DNA of 64,000 nucleotides from the NCBI RefSeq assembly GCF_014873755.1, contig NZ_JADBEG010000001.1, positions 10,051,001-10,115,000 on the forward strand. Direction: 5' to 3'. This DNA is from Amycolatopsis lexingtonensis. Its GTDB lineage: Bacteria; Actinomycetota; Actinomycetes; Mycobacteriales; Pseudonocardiaceae. Position numbers and translations under genes: made by a program. Position 1 is the stretch's first letter, and every line of letters begins with the position of its first letter. The notes below the pieces were generated by a model, which saw only the letters and a list, made by a program, of their open reading frames with translations, ran no database searches and had not been told where the DNA came from. Positions 45,001 to 64,000 of the stretch are shown piece by piece.

Positions 45001-47435
45001 CCGTGCTGCTGCCCGGCACCGCGTTCGTCGAGCTGGCCGTGCGGGCCGGCGACCAGGTCGGCTGCGCCACCGTCGAAGAGCTGACCCTGCAGGCACCGCT
45101 GGTCCTGCCCCGCCGCGGTGGCGTGGCCGTCCAAGCCCGCGTCGAGGCCGCCGACGAAGACGGCCGCCGCACCGTGACCGTCCACTCGCGACCGAACGAC
45201 GACGCCGACTGGACCCAGCACGCCGAGGGGATCCTGGCGGTCGGCGCCGAGCCGGGCACCAGCCTGACCGCGTGGCCGCCCGCGGGCGCGGAACCGCTGC
45301 CGGTCGAGGGCCACTACGACACCCTCGCCGGCCACGGCTACCGCTACGGCCCGGCGTTCCAGGGCTTGCGCGCGGCCTGGCGGCACGGCGACGACCTCTA
45401 CGCCGAGGTCGTCCTGCCAGACGACCAACGCGCCGAAGCGGCTCGCTACGGCCTGCACCCGGCCCTGCTCGACGCGGCCCTGCACCCGATCGGCCTGACC
45501 AGCGCCCAGGCCGGCGCCCGGCTGCCGTTCGCGTGGACCGGCGTCCGGCTGTACGCGACCGGGGCGACCACCCTGCGCGTCCGGCTCGGGGCGCTCGGCG
45601 CGGACGGCGTCTCGGTCGCCGTCGCCGACGAGAGCGGCGCCCCGGTCGCCGAGGCGGATTCCCTCGTCATGCGGCCGATTTCGGCCGGGCAGCTGGCCGC
45701 CGCGGCGGACCACGGCACCGACTCACTGTTCACTTTGGACTGGCAGCGCCTCGACACCGAGCCCGCCACCGCGGCCGTCCCGCTCGGGGAGCCCGGCCCG
45801 GTGGCGTACGCGGAATTCAGCGGCGACGCGATCGTCGAGGCGCTCGGGACCGTGCAGGAGTTCCTGGCCGGCGAACACGACGGAAAGCTCGTGCTGGTCA
45901 CCGAGTCGGCCGTGGGGGAGGCACCCGCCGATCCCGAAGCGGCCGCCGTCTGGGGCCTGGTGCGGTCCGCGCAGTCGGAACACCCCGGCCGGTTCGTCCT
46001 CCTGGACGTCGACACCACCGAAAACCTGGCCACCTGGGCGGGCGCGGCCGCCGCGTCCGGGGAGCCGCAGCTGGCGCTGCGCGGCGGCGAATTCCGGGTG
46101 CCGCGCCTGGCGCGCGCGACCCCGCCGAAGCAGGAGCACACGTGGAATCCGGACGGGACCGTCCTGGTCACCGGCGCGAGCGGCGTGCTCGGCGGGCTGC
46201 TCGCCCGGCACCTGGTGACCGTTCGCGGCGTCCGGCACCTGCTGCTGCTCAGCCGCAGCGCACCCGCCGTCACCGACGAGCTGGCCGGTGCCTCGGTGAC
46301 CGTGCTCTCCTGCGACGTCGCCGACAAGGCCGCCCTCGAAAGCGCGCTGGCGACCATCCCGGCGGAGCACCCGCTGACGGCCGTGGTGCACGCCGCGGGC
46401 GCGCTCGACGACGGCGTCCTCGAAGCGCTGACCCCGGAGCGGCTCGACACCGTGCTGCGGCCCAAAGCGTTGGCGGCCAAGCACTTGCACGAGCTGACCG
46501 CGCACCTCGACCTCGACGCGTTCGTCCTCTTCTCCTCCTTCGCGACGACGATGGGCGGCGCCGGTCAGGCCGGCTACTCCGCGGCCAACGCCTACCTCGA
46601 CGCCCTCGCCCAGCACCGCCGCGGCCGGGGGCTGCCCGCGACTTCGCTCGCGTGGGGACTGTGGGAGGCGCGCAGCGGCCTGACCGCGCACCTCGGCGAC
46701 GACGACGTGTCGCGGCTGGGCCGGTCCGGCGTCCGCGCGCTGCCGACCGACCGCGCGCTGCGGCTGTTCGACCTCGCGGTGAGCACGGGCGAGCCGCTGC
46801 TGATGCCGGTCGCGCTGGACCTCGCCGCCTGGCGGGCCCGGCCCGAGGTCCCGGCGCTGCTGCGCGGGCTGGTCCGGACCTCTTCGCGGCGGGCCGTGCG
46901 CGACGGCGTCCCGGCCGGGCCGGGACTGGCCGAACGGCTCGCGGGCCTGCCGGAAGCCGAGCAGCCCCGCGTCGTCGACGACGTGGTGCGCGCCCAGGTG
47001 GCGGCCGTGCTCGGCTACGCGTCGGGCAACGCCGTCGAGGCCGGGCGCGGCTTCCTCGACCTCGGCTTCGACTCGCTCACCGCGCTGGAGCTGCGCAACC
47101 GGCTCAACGCGGTGACCGGGCTGCGGTTGCCCGCCACGCTGATCTTCGACTACCCGAACCCGGACGCGCTCACCAAGCACCTGTGCGCCGAACTGCCCGC
47201 GGGCGGGGCGAAGGCCGCGTTGCCCGTTCACGCCGAACTGGACCGGCTGGCCGCGGTGCTCGCCGCGACCGAACCCGGCGCGGGCGAGCGCGACCTGATC
47301 ACCGAGCGCCTGCGCGGGCTGCTGGCCCGCTGGACCGCGACCGACGACCGCCGGGACGAACCCGGCACGGAACTGGCCGACGCCACCGCCGAGGAGATCT
47401 TCGACCTCCTCGACGACGAACTGGGGATGTCCTGA
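33054..47435 (+). CDS. Type I modular PKS, modules H, I and J (gene 4)
   Basis: A 4793-residue synthase adding three methylmalonyl units, the methyl-rich part of the chain. ATG 33054 is chosen because the docking coiled coil ([17 protein letters not shown]) begins there; an in-frame TTG at 33003 would add 17 residues that do not resemble the family. Domains: KS 34-460 (Cys206), AT 550-862, DH 898-1170 (His934, Asp1093), KR to about 1480 (Tyr1446), ACP Ser1603; KS (Cys1830), AT 2170-2480, degenerate KR 2512-2900, ACP Ser3025; KS (Cys3254), AT 3593-3905, DH 3943-4216 (His3978, Asp4140), KR to about 4550 (Tyr4508), ACP Ser4674; docking tail 4720-4793 ending [15 protein letters not shown]. It follows a terminator and a candidate promoter, so it may head a second transcription unit. 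Its stop is directly followed by the start of gene 5 (TGAATG). Confidence 0.97.
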   Translation: MADEETLREHLRWVTTNLHQTRQRLQAVEDAEQEPIAIVGMGCRLPGGVRSPQDLWDLVAAGTDAVTGFPENRGWDLDALRDPDPDRPGTSHTASGGFLHDVADFDAGFFGISPREALAMDAQQRLLLETTWEAIERARIDPASLAGSETGVFVGNTGQDYANLMRGAGDAVEGHLLTGTATAVVSGRLAYFLGLTGAAVTVDTACSSSLVALHWACHALRRRECSLALAGGVTVLSTPAAFVAFSRQRGLAADGRCKSFADAADGTGWGEGAGMLVLERLSDAQRNGHPVLAVVRGSAVNQDGASNGLTAPNGPAQERVITEALASARLSAKQVDAVEAHGTGTTLGDPIEAQALLATYGRARSGDDPLFLGSLKSNVGHTQGAAGVAGVIKMVMAMRHGVLPQTLHVDAPTSHVDWTSGGVRLLTEARPWPETGEPRRAGVSAFGMSGTNAHAILEAAPVTEEPEGVETGPVPWVLSARTGDALKAQAAALAAHDHANAADIGFSLVTTRTAFPHRAVVVGDLHAGLTSLAEGTPTANVVTGEAGAPGKVALVFPGQGSQWAGMALELAESSPVFAARLDECATAIESFVDWQLRAVLADAEALTRVDVVQPALFAVMVSLAELWRSFGVVPDAVVGHSQGEIAAAVVSGALSLEDGARVVALRSKAILALAGGGGMVSVAESREAVEERLIEGVSVAAVNGPAAVVVSGAPAALDEFMTACRADDIRVKRVPVDYASHSPQVEQLHEELRQVLAPITPREGEIAFISTVTGEWNERVDADYWYTNLRSTVRLDTAIERLKSEGFGTFIEASPHPVLTMALGEDVTALGSLRRDDGGLTRFHTALAEAYVHGVAVDWTPAFVGARTTDLPTYAFQRERFWPDVIADAGDAGALGLSATGHPLLGAAVALAAGDGLVLTGRVSPQAQPWLADHAVHGTILLPGTAFVELAVQAGDRAGCGTVEELTLETPLTLGARDTRALQVWVGAADETGRRAVEVHSRRDEDDPWIRHATGVLAPGTPEAGFTLDSWPPEGAARIDLDGFYDGLRAAAGYDYGPTFQGLRAAWRRGDEIFAEVDTPDTARFGLHPALLDTALHPLALMSTGDGQARLPFAWTRFALHATGASALRVRLTRLGTDEIAVEVADPAGAPVASAESLAFRPLPAGGLDRSADDLYVVGWTETTETGGTDAVFEPLTGAPVHRVLGLVQDWLATERAEVLVFVTSGAVAVHDGEAPDPDLAAAWGLVRSAQSEHPGRFALLDTDDPDRPVVPPEPQSAVRDGRVFVPRLARATATGETPDWGDGDVLVTGASGMLGGFMARHLAREHGVRRLVLLSRRGAEAPGAAELAADLAAAGTEAVFAACDAADRDRLAEVLAAHRVSAVVHAAGVLDDGVVEALTPERLDAVLRPKADAARNLDELTGDLAAFVLFSAAAGTTGGSGQGNYAAANAYLDALAQRRRAAGKPAVSLAWGLWAEASGMTGHLDDRARDRLGRSGVRPLETAHGLALFDRAVVAGPAALVPIALDAAALRRQAADGAVSPLFRGLFPPVRRTAAAGGHALAEITEEALVELVRTQVAAVLGHASAQAVDPGRAFKDLGFDSLTAVDLRNRLAAATGLRLPATLVFDHPTPAVLAAHLAGRTDRTAVTRPAEADEPIAIVAMSCRYPGGVASPDDLWQLVAEGRDAVSVFPADRGWPGDLFDDDPAHGGTSYAREGGFLYDAAEFDAEFFGMSPREATATDPQQRVLLEIAWEAFERAGIVPESVRGSRTGVFAGVMYQDYATRLQNVRSGLEDYEGYLGNGSAGSVASGRIAYAFGLEGPAITVDTACSSSLVALHLACQSLRQGECDLALAGGVAVLSTPALFVEFSRQRGLAADGRCKSFADAADGTGWGEGAGLLLVERLSDARRNGHPVLAVVRGSAVNQDGASNGLTAPNGPAQQRVIRQALANAGLTTSEVDAVEAHGTGTTLGDPIEAQALLETYGQDRPTPLWLGSLKSNIGHTQAAAGVGGVIKMVMAMRHGVLPRTLHVDAPSSHVDWTAGSVELLTESREWTSDRPLRAAVSSFGVSGTNAHAILEHVSEPVAEPVAEGPVPWVLSGRTPDALRAQAAALLGRGDLPAASVGAALVSTRSLFRHRAVVVGDLTDGLTALAAGAPAANVVTGEAGTPGKVALVFPGQGAQWAGMALELAESSPVFAARLDECGLALESFVDWSLREVLDDAEALSRVDVVQPALFAVMISLAELWRSFGVVPDAVVGHSQGEIAAAVVSGALSLEDGARVVALRSRAILALAGGGGMVSVAESREAVEERLIEGVSVAAVNGPAAVVVSGTPDALDEFMAACRADDIRVKRVPVDYASHSPQVERLRDELLDVLAPIVPRQGDIAFISTVTGEWNETVDAEYWYTNLRSTVRLDTAIERLKSEGFGTFVEASPHPVLTMALGEDVTALGSLRRDDGGLTRFHTALAEAHVNGVRVDWTPAFPDVVPADLPTYAFQRERYWLDVPEAELVHADPADQRFWEVVGDQDVPAFAGVLDLAEDAPLGAVLPALAKWRNRRHDESTTDSWRYRITWRPVTTSPGRLTGRWRVVGDGDDVREILAAHGAELVEDDENLTGVVAVRPDTATALELTSVDAPLWLLTEGAVAAGPDEVPDPAQAQVWGLGRIAGLEHPARWGGLVDLPPSLDETTGARLAAVLTGTTGEDQVALRASGVFARRLIHAGTGEPARRWRPEGTVLVTDADGHAAVRLARWLITRGATKIVLAAAALPGVETLRDAEVVEAYCDVADRDQLAAVLEAHGPVRSVFHAAAVTDLAPLAETGPELLERACRVKASAADHLDALLPDDLDAFVLFSSIAAVVGSGAHGAYAAANAHLDALAERRRARGATATSIAWGVWDADEGFDRDRLVAEGVPPLDPELALTALGRALDHDDTTVVLADVDWARFAPAFAAARSRPLLAEIPEAAEEIPVQTTGFAAQLAGLSAAEAHRVLTDLVRAQAAAVLGHASPAGVDVERAFSELGFDSLTAVELRGRLATATGLRLPATLVFDHPTVTVLAGYLGELLGSRETTAETTARIATDEPIAIVGIGCRFPGGVGSPEDLWRLVAAGGDGITPFPDDRGWDLEEIYDPEPGASGKSYAREGGFLADTTRFDPGFFGISPREALAMDPQQRLLLQTSWEAFERAGLDPLSVRGERIGVFAGTNGQDYPALLERSTEQLEGHAGVGNAASVVSGRLSYVFGLEGPSLTVDTACSSSLVALHLAVQALRRGECSMALAGGATVMATPGMFVDFSLQRGLAADGRSKAFAEAADGAGFSEGAGMLLVQRLSDALREGRRVLAVVRGSAVNSDGASNGLTAPNGPSQQRVIRAALADAGLAPSEVDAVEAHGTGTTLGDPIEAQALLATYGQDRDEPLWLGSVKSNLGHTQAAAGVAGIIKMVMAMRHGVLPQTLHVDAPSSHVDWSSGAVELLTESRDWTSERPRRAGVSSFGISGTNAHTILEQAPDVVAEEREPVSGPVPWVLAGRTEAALRDQAAALATVDGDPADIGFTLATARSRFPYRAVVLGADALTAVAEGTPAANAVTGIAGTPGKVALVFPGQGSQWPGMALELAESSPVFAARLDACGAALNSFVDWDLRAVLIDADALNRVDVVQPALWAVMVSLAELWRSFGVIPDAVVGHSQGEIAAAVVSGALSLEDGARVVTLRSRAILALAGRGGMVSVAASLATVEQRLTDGLSIAAVNGPAAVVVSGTPQALDELIESCEADGIRAKRVPVDYASHSAQVEQLRDELREVLAPITPREAEIAFISTVTGEWNERVDAEYWYTNLRSTVRLDTAVERLKSEGFGTFIEASPHPVLTMALGDDVLALGSLRRDDGGLTRFHTALAEAHVNGVRVDWTPAFPGARLTDLPTYPFQQDRYWPQWTATTAGDAGGLGLTDAGHPLLGAAVTVAGTGATLLTGRLSLSTHPWLADHAVGDTVLLPGTAFVELAVRAGDQVGCATVEELTLQAPLVLPRRGGVAVQARVEAADEDGRRTVTVHSRPNDDADWTQHAEGILAVGAEPGTSLTAWPPAGAEPLPVEGHYDTLAGHGYRYGPAFQGLRAAWRHGDDLYAEVVLPDDQRAEAARYGLHPALLDAALHPIGLTSAQAGARLPFAWTGVRLYATGATTLRVRLGALGADGVSVAVADESGAPVAEADSLVMRPISAGQLAAAADHGTDSLFTLDWQRLDTEPATAAVPLGEPGPVAYAEFSGDAIVEALGTVQEFLAGEHDGKLVLVTESAVGEAPADPEAAAVWGLVRSAQSEHPGRFVLLDVDTTENLATWAGAAAASGEPQLALRGGEFRVPRLARATPPKQEHTWNPDGTVLVTGASGVLGGLLARHLVTVRGVRHLLLLSRSAPAVTDELAGASVTVLSCDVADKAALESALATIPAEHPLTAVVHAAGALDDGVLEALTPERLDTVLRPKALAAKHLHELTAHLDLDAFVLFSSFATTMGGAGQAGYSAANAYLDALAQHRRGRGLPATSLAWGLWEARSGLTAHLGDDDVSRLGRSGVRALPTDRALRLFDLAVSTGEPLLMPVALDLAAWRARPEVPALLRGLVRTSSRRAVRDGVPAGPGLAERLAGLPEAEQPRVVDDVVRAQVAAVLGYASGNAVEAGRGFLDLGFDSLTALELRNRLNAVTGLRLPATLIFDYPNPDALTKHLCAELPAGGAKAALPVHAELDRLAAVLAATEPGAGERDLITERLRGLLARWTATDDRRDEPGTELADATAEEIFDLLDDELGMS
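33148..37975 (+). other. PKS module H: KS-AT(methylmalonyl)-DH-KR(B)-ACP
   Basis: KS Cys 33669-33671; the usual MDPQQR reads MDAQQR. AT with GHSQGE (34968) and YASH (35265-35276), methylmalonyl. DH with [10 protein letters not shown] (His 35853-35855), GYDYGPTF and LLDTALH (Asp 36330-36332), intact. There is no ER. KR with TGASGMLG in place of TGGTGxLG, LDD (about 37224) and Tyr 37389-37391, B-type and probably active. ACP Ser 37860-37862. Predicted outcome: an alpha-methyl alkene. Confidence 0.93.
38013..42260 (+). other. PKS module I: KS-AT(methylmalonyl)-KR(inactive)-ACP
   Basis: KS Cys 38541-38543, with [16 protein letters not shown] in place of the usual [16 protein letters not shown] and the loop VMYQDY. 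AT with GHSQGE (39828) and YASH (40125-40136), methylmalonyl. The KR keeps Lys, Ser and Tyr (41655-41657), but its dinucleotide loop reads TDADGHAA (41268-41291) instead of TGGTGxLG. The following SRRG region is replaced by alanines, and it has neither the LDD nor the Trp marker. Reduction is therefore unlikely, leaving a ketone beside a methyl branch. ACP Ser 42126-42128. Confidence 0.9.
42290..47205 (+). other. PKS module J: KS-AT(methylmalonyl)-DH-KR(B)-ACP
   Basis: KS Cys 42813-42815, loop TNGQDY. AT with GHSQGE (44097) and YASH (44394-44405), methylmalonyl. DH with His 44985-44987 in [10 protein letters not shown] (the Gly of HxxxGxxxxP is shifted by one), GYRYGPAF and LLDAALH (Asp 45471-45473). 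KR with [11 protein letters not shown] in HAAGALDD and Tyr 46575-46577, B-type; its SRRG segment is shortened to SRSAP. ACP Ser 47073-47075. Predicted outcome: a second alpha-methyl alkene, assuming module I left a ketone. Confidence 0.9.
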
Positions 47436-62594
<15,159 letters not shown>

Positions 62595-62627
62595 ATGGAC
62601 GCCACGCACCGACGGGATGGGGCCTGA
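62595..62627 (+). CDS. Possible 10-codon coupling ORF between genes 5 and 6
   Basis: ATG 62595 directly abuts the stop of gene 5 (TGAATG), exactly as at the gene 4/5 junction. It opens a ten-codon frame, [10 protein letters not shown], whose stop overlaps the ATG of gene 6 (TGATG at 62625-62629). It may be a relic of the ancestral start position or a small translational relay. No function can be read from the peptide, and no good ribosome binding site lies in front of it. Confidence 0.3.
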   Translation: MDATHRRDGA

Positions 62628-64000
62628 TGGACAACGACGCGAAGCTCCGGGAATACCTGAAGAAGGTGACCGCGGACCTCCGGCGCGCCCGCAAGCGCAT
62701 CCAGGAGGTGGAGGACGCCGGGTACGAGCCGATCGCGATCGTCGGGATGGCCTGCCGGTTCCCGGGCGGTGTCCGCTCGCCCGAGGACCTGTGGCGCCTG
62801 GTGGACAGCGGCAGCGACGCGATGTCCGGGTTCCCCGCTGACCGCGGCTGGCCGGACACCCGTGACGCGGGGTTCGCCGCCGAGGGCGGGTTCGTGCACG
62901 ACGCGGGCCTGTTCGACGCCGGGTTCTTCGGCATCTCGCCGCGAGAAGCCCTCGCGATGGATCCCCAGCAGCGGCTGCTGCTGGAGACGTCGTGGGAAGC
63001 GTTGGAGCGCGCGGGGATCGTGCCGGAGTCGTTGCGCGGCAGCCGGTCCGCGGTGTTCGTCGGCGCCGCGCACCAGGGGTACGCGACCGGGGCGGGGGAG
63101 GACGCCGAAGCCGTCGCCGGGCACCTGATGACCGGCACCGCGACCAGTGTCCTGTCCGGACGGATCTCCTACACCCTCGGCCTCGAAGGCCCGTCCGTCA
63201 CCGTCGACACGGCGTGTTCGTCGTCGCTGGTGGCGCTGCACCTCGCCGTGCAGTCGTTGCGGCGCGGGGAATCCGACTTCGCGCTCGCCGGTGGCGCGGC
63301 GGTGATGGTCAACCCGGGCATGTTCACCGAAATGCAGCGCCAGGGCGGCCTGTCCGGAAACGGGCGGTGCAAGGCGTTCGCCGAGGGCGCCGACGGCACC
63401 GGCTGGGGCGAAGGCGTCGGCATGCTGCTGGTCGAGCGGTTGTCGGACGCGAAGCGGCTCGGCCACCCGGTGCTGGCCGTCGTCCGCGGCTCGGCGGTCA
63501 ACCAGGACGGCGCGAGCAGTGGCCTGTCCGCGCCGAACGGCCCGTCGCAGCAGCGCGTTATCCGCGACGCGCTCGCCGACGCCCGCTTGTCCACTGTGGA
63601 CGTCGACCTGGTGGAGGCGCACGGCACGGGCACGGCTTTGGGTGACCCGATCGAGGCTCAGGCCCTGCTCGCCACCTACGGCCAGGACCGCCCGGCTCCG
63701 CTGTGGCTCGGTTCGGTCAAGTCGAACATCGGGCACACCCAGGCCGCGGCCGGGGTCAGCGGCATCATCAAGCTCGTCATGGCGCTGCGGAACCACCGGA
63801 TGCCGCCGACCCTGCACGCCGGGACGCCGTCGACGAAGATCGACTGGGCCGAGGGTGCGGTCGAGCTGCTGCAGGAAGGCCGGGAGTGGACTGCCGATCG
63901 GCCGCGCCGCGGTGCGGTGTCGTCGTTCGGGATCTCCGGCACGAACGCGCACATCATCCTGGAAGAGTCCGACGACGAACCGCCGGTGGCTTCGACTGCC
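62627..64000 (+). CDS. Type I modular PKS, 3' truncated, start of module N (gene 6)
   Basis: The first 458 residues of another synthase, cut by the right edge. ATG 62627 is supported by purine-rich GGGATGGGG at 62614-62622 and by the docking coiled coil that starts there ([17 protein letters not shown], residues 1-33), which should accept the tail of gene 5. It is followed by a complete KS (about residues 34-445; Cys197 at 63215-63217 in TACSSS, EAHGTGT, SNIGHT) and a short linker. The KS loop reads AAHQGY, like the other KSs that follow a fully reducing module. Unlike the others it has FTEMQRQGG in place of FVEFSRQRG and a divergent stretch near the end ([19 protein letters not shown]). The rest of module N and any release domain lie beyond the window. 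Confidence 0.95.
   Translation, partial: MDNDAKLREYLKKVTADLRRARKRIQEVEDAGYEPIAIVGMACRFPGGVRSPEDLWRLVDSGSDAMSGFPADRGWPDTRDAGFAAEGGFVHDAGLFDAGFFGISPREALAMDPQQRLLLETSWEALERAGIVPESLRGSRSAVFVGAAHQGYATGAGEDAEAVAGHLMTGTATSVLSGRISYTLGLEGPSVTVDTACSSSLVALHLAVQSLRRGESDFALAGGAAVMVNPGMFTEMQRQGGLSGNGRCKAFAEGADGTGWGEGVGMLLVERLSDAKRLGHPVLAVVRGSAVNQDGASSGLSAPNGPSQQRVIRDALADARLSTVDVDLVEAHGTGTALGDPIEAQALLATYGQDRPAPLWLGSVKSNIGHTQAAAGVSGIIKLVMALRNHRMPPTLHAGTPSTKIDWAEGAVELLQEGREWTADRPRRGAVSSFGISGTNAHIILEESDDEPPVASTA

Noticed and set aside
62627..64000. Gene 6 KS as a loading (KSQ) domain
   Set aside because: The active site is Cys in TACSSS (63215-63217), not Gln, and the N-terminus is a docking segment, so it is an extending KS.

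Overview
The window is the interior of one very large cis-AT type I modular polyketide synthase (PKS) locus. Six genes, all on the plus strand, fill more than 99% of it. The first is cut by the left edge and the last by the right edge. The very high G+C content, almost exclusive G/C at third codon positions, tandem giant PKS genes and methylmalonyl-CoA extender use point to an actinomycete. My guess is a Pseudonocardiaceae/Amycolatopsis-like host, but this is inference; there is no taxonomic marker gene here.

Layout: gene 1 (1-9255, 5' truncated) carries modules A and B. Gene 2 (9277-24114) carries C, D and E. Gene 3 (24132-32882) carries F and G. A 171-bp gap follows with a clear intrinsic terminator and a possible new promoter. 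Gene 4 (33054-47435) carries H, I and J. Gene 5 (47436-62594) carries K, L and M. Gene 6 (62627-64000, 3' truncated) starts with the ketosynthase of module N. That makes 12 complete modules, one nearly complete (A) and one partial (N); the letters are mine. There is no loading module, thioesterase, tailoring, regulatory or transport gene in the window, so this is the middle of an assembly line that extends on both sides.

Domain content: A KS-AT(malonyl)-DH-ER-KR-ACP; B, C, E, F and G KS-AT(malonyl)-KR-ACP; D KS-AT(methylmalonyl)-DH-ER-KR-ACP; H and J KS-AT(methylmalonyl)-DH-KR-ACP; I KS-AT(methylmalonyl)-inactive KR-ACP; K KS-AT(methylmalonyl)-KR-ACP; L KS-AT(malonyl)-KR-ACP; M KS-AT(malonyl)-DH-ER-KR-ACP. 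KRs of A, D, F, H, J and M have the B-type Asp; those of B, C, E, G, K and L have the A-type Trp. If the genes act in order, as the docking ends suggest, the chain gains a polyol stretch (two hydroxyls, a reduced methyl-branched unit, three more hydroxyls). Next come a methyl-branched alkene, a ketone next to a methyl branch, a second methyl-branched alkene, a hydroxyl, a methyl-bearing carbon, a hydroxyl and a fully reduced unit. I cannot match this to a named compound.

Beyond the PKS logic, three palindromic repeat insertions lie in frame inside variable linkers (1746, 20803 and 57525). A short GTCC-N5-GGAC motif recurs in unrelated peptide contexts. A signature loop in the KS domains tracks how the incoming chain was processed by the upstream module. 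Long antisense and alternate-frame ORFs are G+C-driven shadows and are not annotated.
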